DNA from: Carex sylvatica
Taxonomy: Eukaryota > Streptophyta > Magnoliopsida > Poales > Cyperaceae
Assembly: GCA_964058845.1 (NCBI GenBank)
Contig: CAXKVR010000852.1
Span: 1-23,393, forward strand
Direction: 5' to 3'
Length of the DNA: 23,393 bases
Shown here: piece by piece, positions 22,009-23,393 of the stretch
Numbering within the stretch: position 1 is the first letter of the stretch
How the letters are laid out: the number at the start of each line of letters is the position of its first letter
The notes under the pieces: model-generated
The model's database searches: none
The model's input: the letters and a program-made list of their open reading frames with translations, nothing else
Told to the model about the DNA's origin: nothing
Made by a program: the position numbers and the translations under genes

Positions 22009-23153
22009 GCGTATTTGACTTATTTCCATGAAGCAGAGAGACTGGGCATGTTGATTGTACTTTTTTGTGCATGATGGGGCACATTGGGATTTCATATTGG
22101 ACTTTTTTTTTTTGATTTAAATGTTATGAATGAATGGGTTTTAAAATAGGTGGCTGAAAGTGGATGCTACCTGATTGGTCAGGATAACGTTTTGCACTGC
22201 CCTATACTTAAGAGGTGTTAGAGCAATCTCTTACACTGATTCTTCTTCTTTAAAGCCTTTATTCCCAAACAAGTTGGGGTAGGCTAGAAATAAAACCCAA
22301 CCAGAATCAGCAGCATAGGGACTTCCCAGGAGGTTACCCATCCTAGTACTACTATTGCCCAATTCGTGAGGGTTTCATTTCCCTGAAGTGACTGTTTTTT
22401 TTTTACCGCTGGCTCGCCAAGCCTGTCACGAACCCTCCTCCTTTTTCTTGGCTTGAGACAGGCTGTGTAGTTTCACAGGCGGACTTAATCTCTTACACTG
22501 GTCATCAAACTAATTACTGGTATCAAGGTTTGGGGCTTTGTTGTGCTGAAATTGGAATTAGTCGATTGTAATGTGGTTTTAAGGGGAAAACAGATTTTTG
22601 TTAGTTCCTTAATCAAAATGTTGTTTGGTTGGTTATAATTCTTCAATCAACTTGCAAGTAGAGATGGCAAACATGGGTCACTTGGTGTGGGATCAAATTG
22701 GGTTCAGATAATGTTGGATATTTATCATGCTGGTCAGACATATCGAGTTCTCTCATTTTGGAGCATGTTCATTTTGTGTCTTAGATTGTTTGTTTCAGGT
22801 CATTTTTGGGTTTTGTTCATTTAAACTGGGTTAGGCAGTCACATTTCATTCAAAACTAATATGCAGGTTGAGTCAGGTGGTCGCTGGTTGATTTGGGTTA
22901 GGTTAGGTTGGCCAAATTTCAAACTCTATATAAATACATACATTATGCTGATGGTAGGATCCTAGTATATATATCAGGGAGATAACTCTTACGTTTATGA
23001 AATTATGTTTGATGTTGAAAACAATTCTTTTGCAGCTTGCTGGAAAACTGGAGAGCCAGCCCCTTACCTACATCTGGCACGGACTCTTAATCTGGTTGAA
23101 CAGGAGAAAGGAAAAATCAAGACCTCTGCTATGTTTTGTAACATGTTCAGAAG
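17953..23153 (+). CDS. LIG6: DNA ligase 6, SNM1-like nuclease half (5' part, 4 exons)
   Basis: Plant-type fusion of an SNM1/PSO2-like beta-CASP nuclease with an ATP-dependent DNA ligase; Arabidopsis LIG6 acts in DNA break repair and seed longevity. Exons 17953-18239, 19212-19409, 20025-21652 and 23036-23153 give 743 residues in frame; the family is about 1,400, so the ligase core with its active lysine is off the right edge. The metal-site HFHSDH is at 81-86, ANHCPGA with His143, HTGDFR with Asp168, motif A DTTYCNP (Asp193), motif B SEHS (His356) and motif C region RVIPTV near 373-378. UBA-like segments lie at about 437-476 and 625-660, a basic NLS-like stretch at 530-551, two 18-residue repeats at 550-585, and a PIP box at 585-592. 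The last exon (PAPYLHLART, CNMFRR) begins the ligase N-terminal domain. ATG context ATCCATGGCG is good. All nuclease motifs are intact. Confidence 0.95.
18240..19211 (+). other. LIG6 intron 1 (972 bp)
   Basis: Bounded by AG|GTATGA and ATGCAG|GGG, splitting the arginine codon after SSSWC. T-rich, with no repeat or RNA gene that I can support. Confidence 0.8.
21187..21294 (+). repeat. 54-bp in-frame tandem duplication in LIG6 exon 3
   Basis: Copies 21187-21240 and 21241-21294 differ at two positions. They encode KKGKSVTSLQTPSTGGKQ and the same with Ala for Thr. Each DNA copy also contains AAAGGTAAGT and CTCTGCAG, good matches to splice donor and acceptor. The last Gln of copy 2 is the first residue of the PIP box. 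Confidence 0.95.
21292..21315 (+). other. PIP box (PCNA-interacting motif) in LIG6
   Basis: QSTITAFF at residues 585-592 matches QxxhxxFF exactly (Q, then I at +3, F-F at +6/+7). It lies in a basic, disordered-looking linker between the nuclease domain and the ligase part. Position and surrounding Lys-rich sequence fit a functional PCNA-binding peptide. Confidence 0.75.
21977..22007 (+). repeat. 31-base G homopolymer
   Basis: Thirty-one consecutive G residues preceded by TGG repeats (about 21960-21976). On the transcribed strand's RNA this could form G-quadruplexes. Such a run is also a typical place for sequencing or cloning error, so its length is not secure. Confidence 0.9.
22239..22486 (-). 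mobile_element. SINE with 5S-rRNA-like segment, 248 bp, 14-bp TSD
   Basis: AATCTCTTACACTG occurs at 22225-22238 and 22487-22500, exactly flanking the element. Read on the minus strand, it ends with CCCCAACTTGTTTGGGAATA, AAGGCTTT and a short GAA repeat tail, as in plant SINEs sharing this 3' domain. In its middle, the complement of 22308-22361 resembles the 3' half of 5S rRNA. A box-B-like GGTTCGTGACAGG lies nearer its 5' end. No protein is coded. Confidence 0.75.
22308..22361 (-). repeat. 5S rRNA-derived fragment
   Basis: ACTTCCCAGGAGGTTACCCA and the next 21 bases match the complement of the plant 5S rRNA 3' half at about 38 of 41 positions, by memory of the conserved 5S sequence. It covers the intermediate element and C box but not the 5' half, so it is not a 5S gene. 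Confidence 0.7.
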
Positions 23154-23393
23154 GTTCATTTCAACTTCTTATCTTTGTTGCTTGTGGTAACATCCAACCT
23201 TAAAAACTAGATTAAAGCTAAGCAAAGATTGGTTTCCTTGGCCAATATAACCCTGGCATCAATCTAACTGACAATATGGCCTTATTTCTTAATACTATAA
23301 AATGTTGGGTGCACCTGCCAACTTGACCTTGTGGTAATCTGCAAAATACTTGACTCATTGCACAGATTTAGTTAATACTTCTAAACAAAGAAG

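Larger units (their letters stand above)
21653..23035 (+). other. LIG6 intron 3 (1383 bp) with insertions
   Basis: CATG|GTTTGT and TTTTGCAG|CTTGC border it, restoring Ala-Cys-Trp across the junction. It holds a (TGG) and poly-G tract near 21960-22007 and an antisense SINE at 22239-22486. The reading frame that runs past 21652 is intronic. Confidence 0.85.

Noticed and set aside
22308..22361. A functional 5S rRNA gene
   Set aside because: Only about the 3' half is present, with mismatches, and it lies inside a SINE with its own target duplication.
22898..22912. GGGTTAGGTTAGGTT telomere-like repeat
   Set aside because: The plant telomere unit is TTTAGGG. This is a short GGTTA run with no array.

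Overview
The window is nuclear DNA of a flowering plant. Three multi-exon, GT-AG-spliced genes with clear plant orthologues lie head to tail on the + strand. They are separated by AT-rich intergenic DNA (about 5-6 kb and 3 kb) holding short non-autonomous transposons and a retrotransposon LTR remnant. The gene set and intron style fit a eudicot or another non-grass angiosperm, but I cannot name the species.

Layout. (1) 1-3550: 3' part of the nuclear gene for the mitochondrial ATP synthase beta subunit. Eight coding exons give 398 residues; the presequence and N-terminal barrel lie upstream of the window. One intron appears to use a GC-AG boundary, and another carries a 112-bp tandem duplication. 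(2) 3550-8260: no gene. It holds a 209-bp Mutator-type MITE with a 9-bp target duplication, a second inverted-repeat element, a copia-like LTR remnant with a nine-copy AACGTT array and a near-perfect 233-bp tandem duplication, an AACGG-rich block and a 174-bp inverted-repeat element. (3) 8260-about 15100: a complete MAP65 gene of 12 coding exons and 691 residues, closest to MAP65-3/PLEIADE, the cytokinetic microtubule bundler. Its last intron is 75 nt, in frame and stop-free. (4) 15100-17860: a transposon cluster with a CTA-flanked MITE, a hairpin element apparently split by a hAT-like insertion, a second copy of the 7.7-kb family, a 405-bp foldback MULE-like element, and a block of degenerate ATGGCGTC repeats. 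(5) 17953-end: 5' part of DNA LIGASE 6, with a complete SNM1/beta-CASP nuclease domain, two UBA-like helical segments, a basic linker, a PCNA-binding (PIP) motif and the start of the ligase N-terminal domain. The ligase core lies beyond the right edge. Its third intron contains a 31-G homopolymer and an antisense SINE with a 5S-rRNA-like segment and a 14-bp target duplication.

The three genes are not functionally linked: one serves oxidative phosphorylation, one phragmoplast organisation and one DNA repair. The most interesting signals are the PIP box abutting an 18-residue tandem repeat in LIG6, the composite SINE, the nested transposons, the AACGTT array and the two unusual introns. I worked by reading alone: exon borders come from splice consensus plus family knowledge, and no search or alignment was run.
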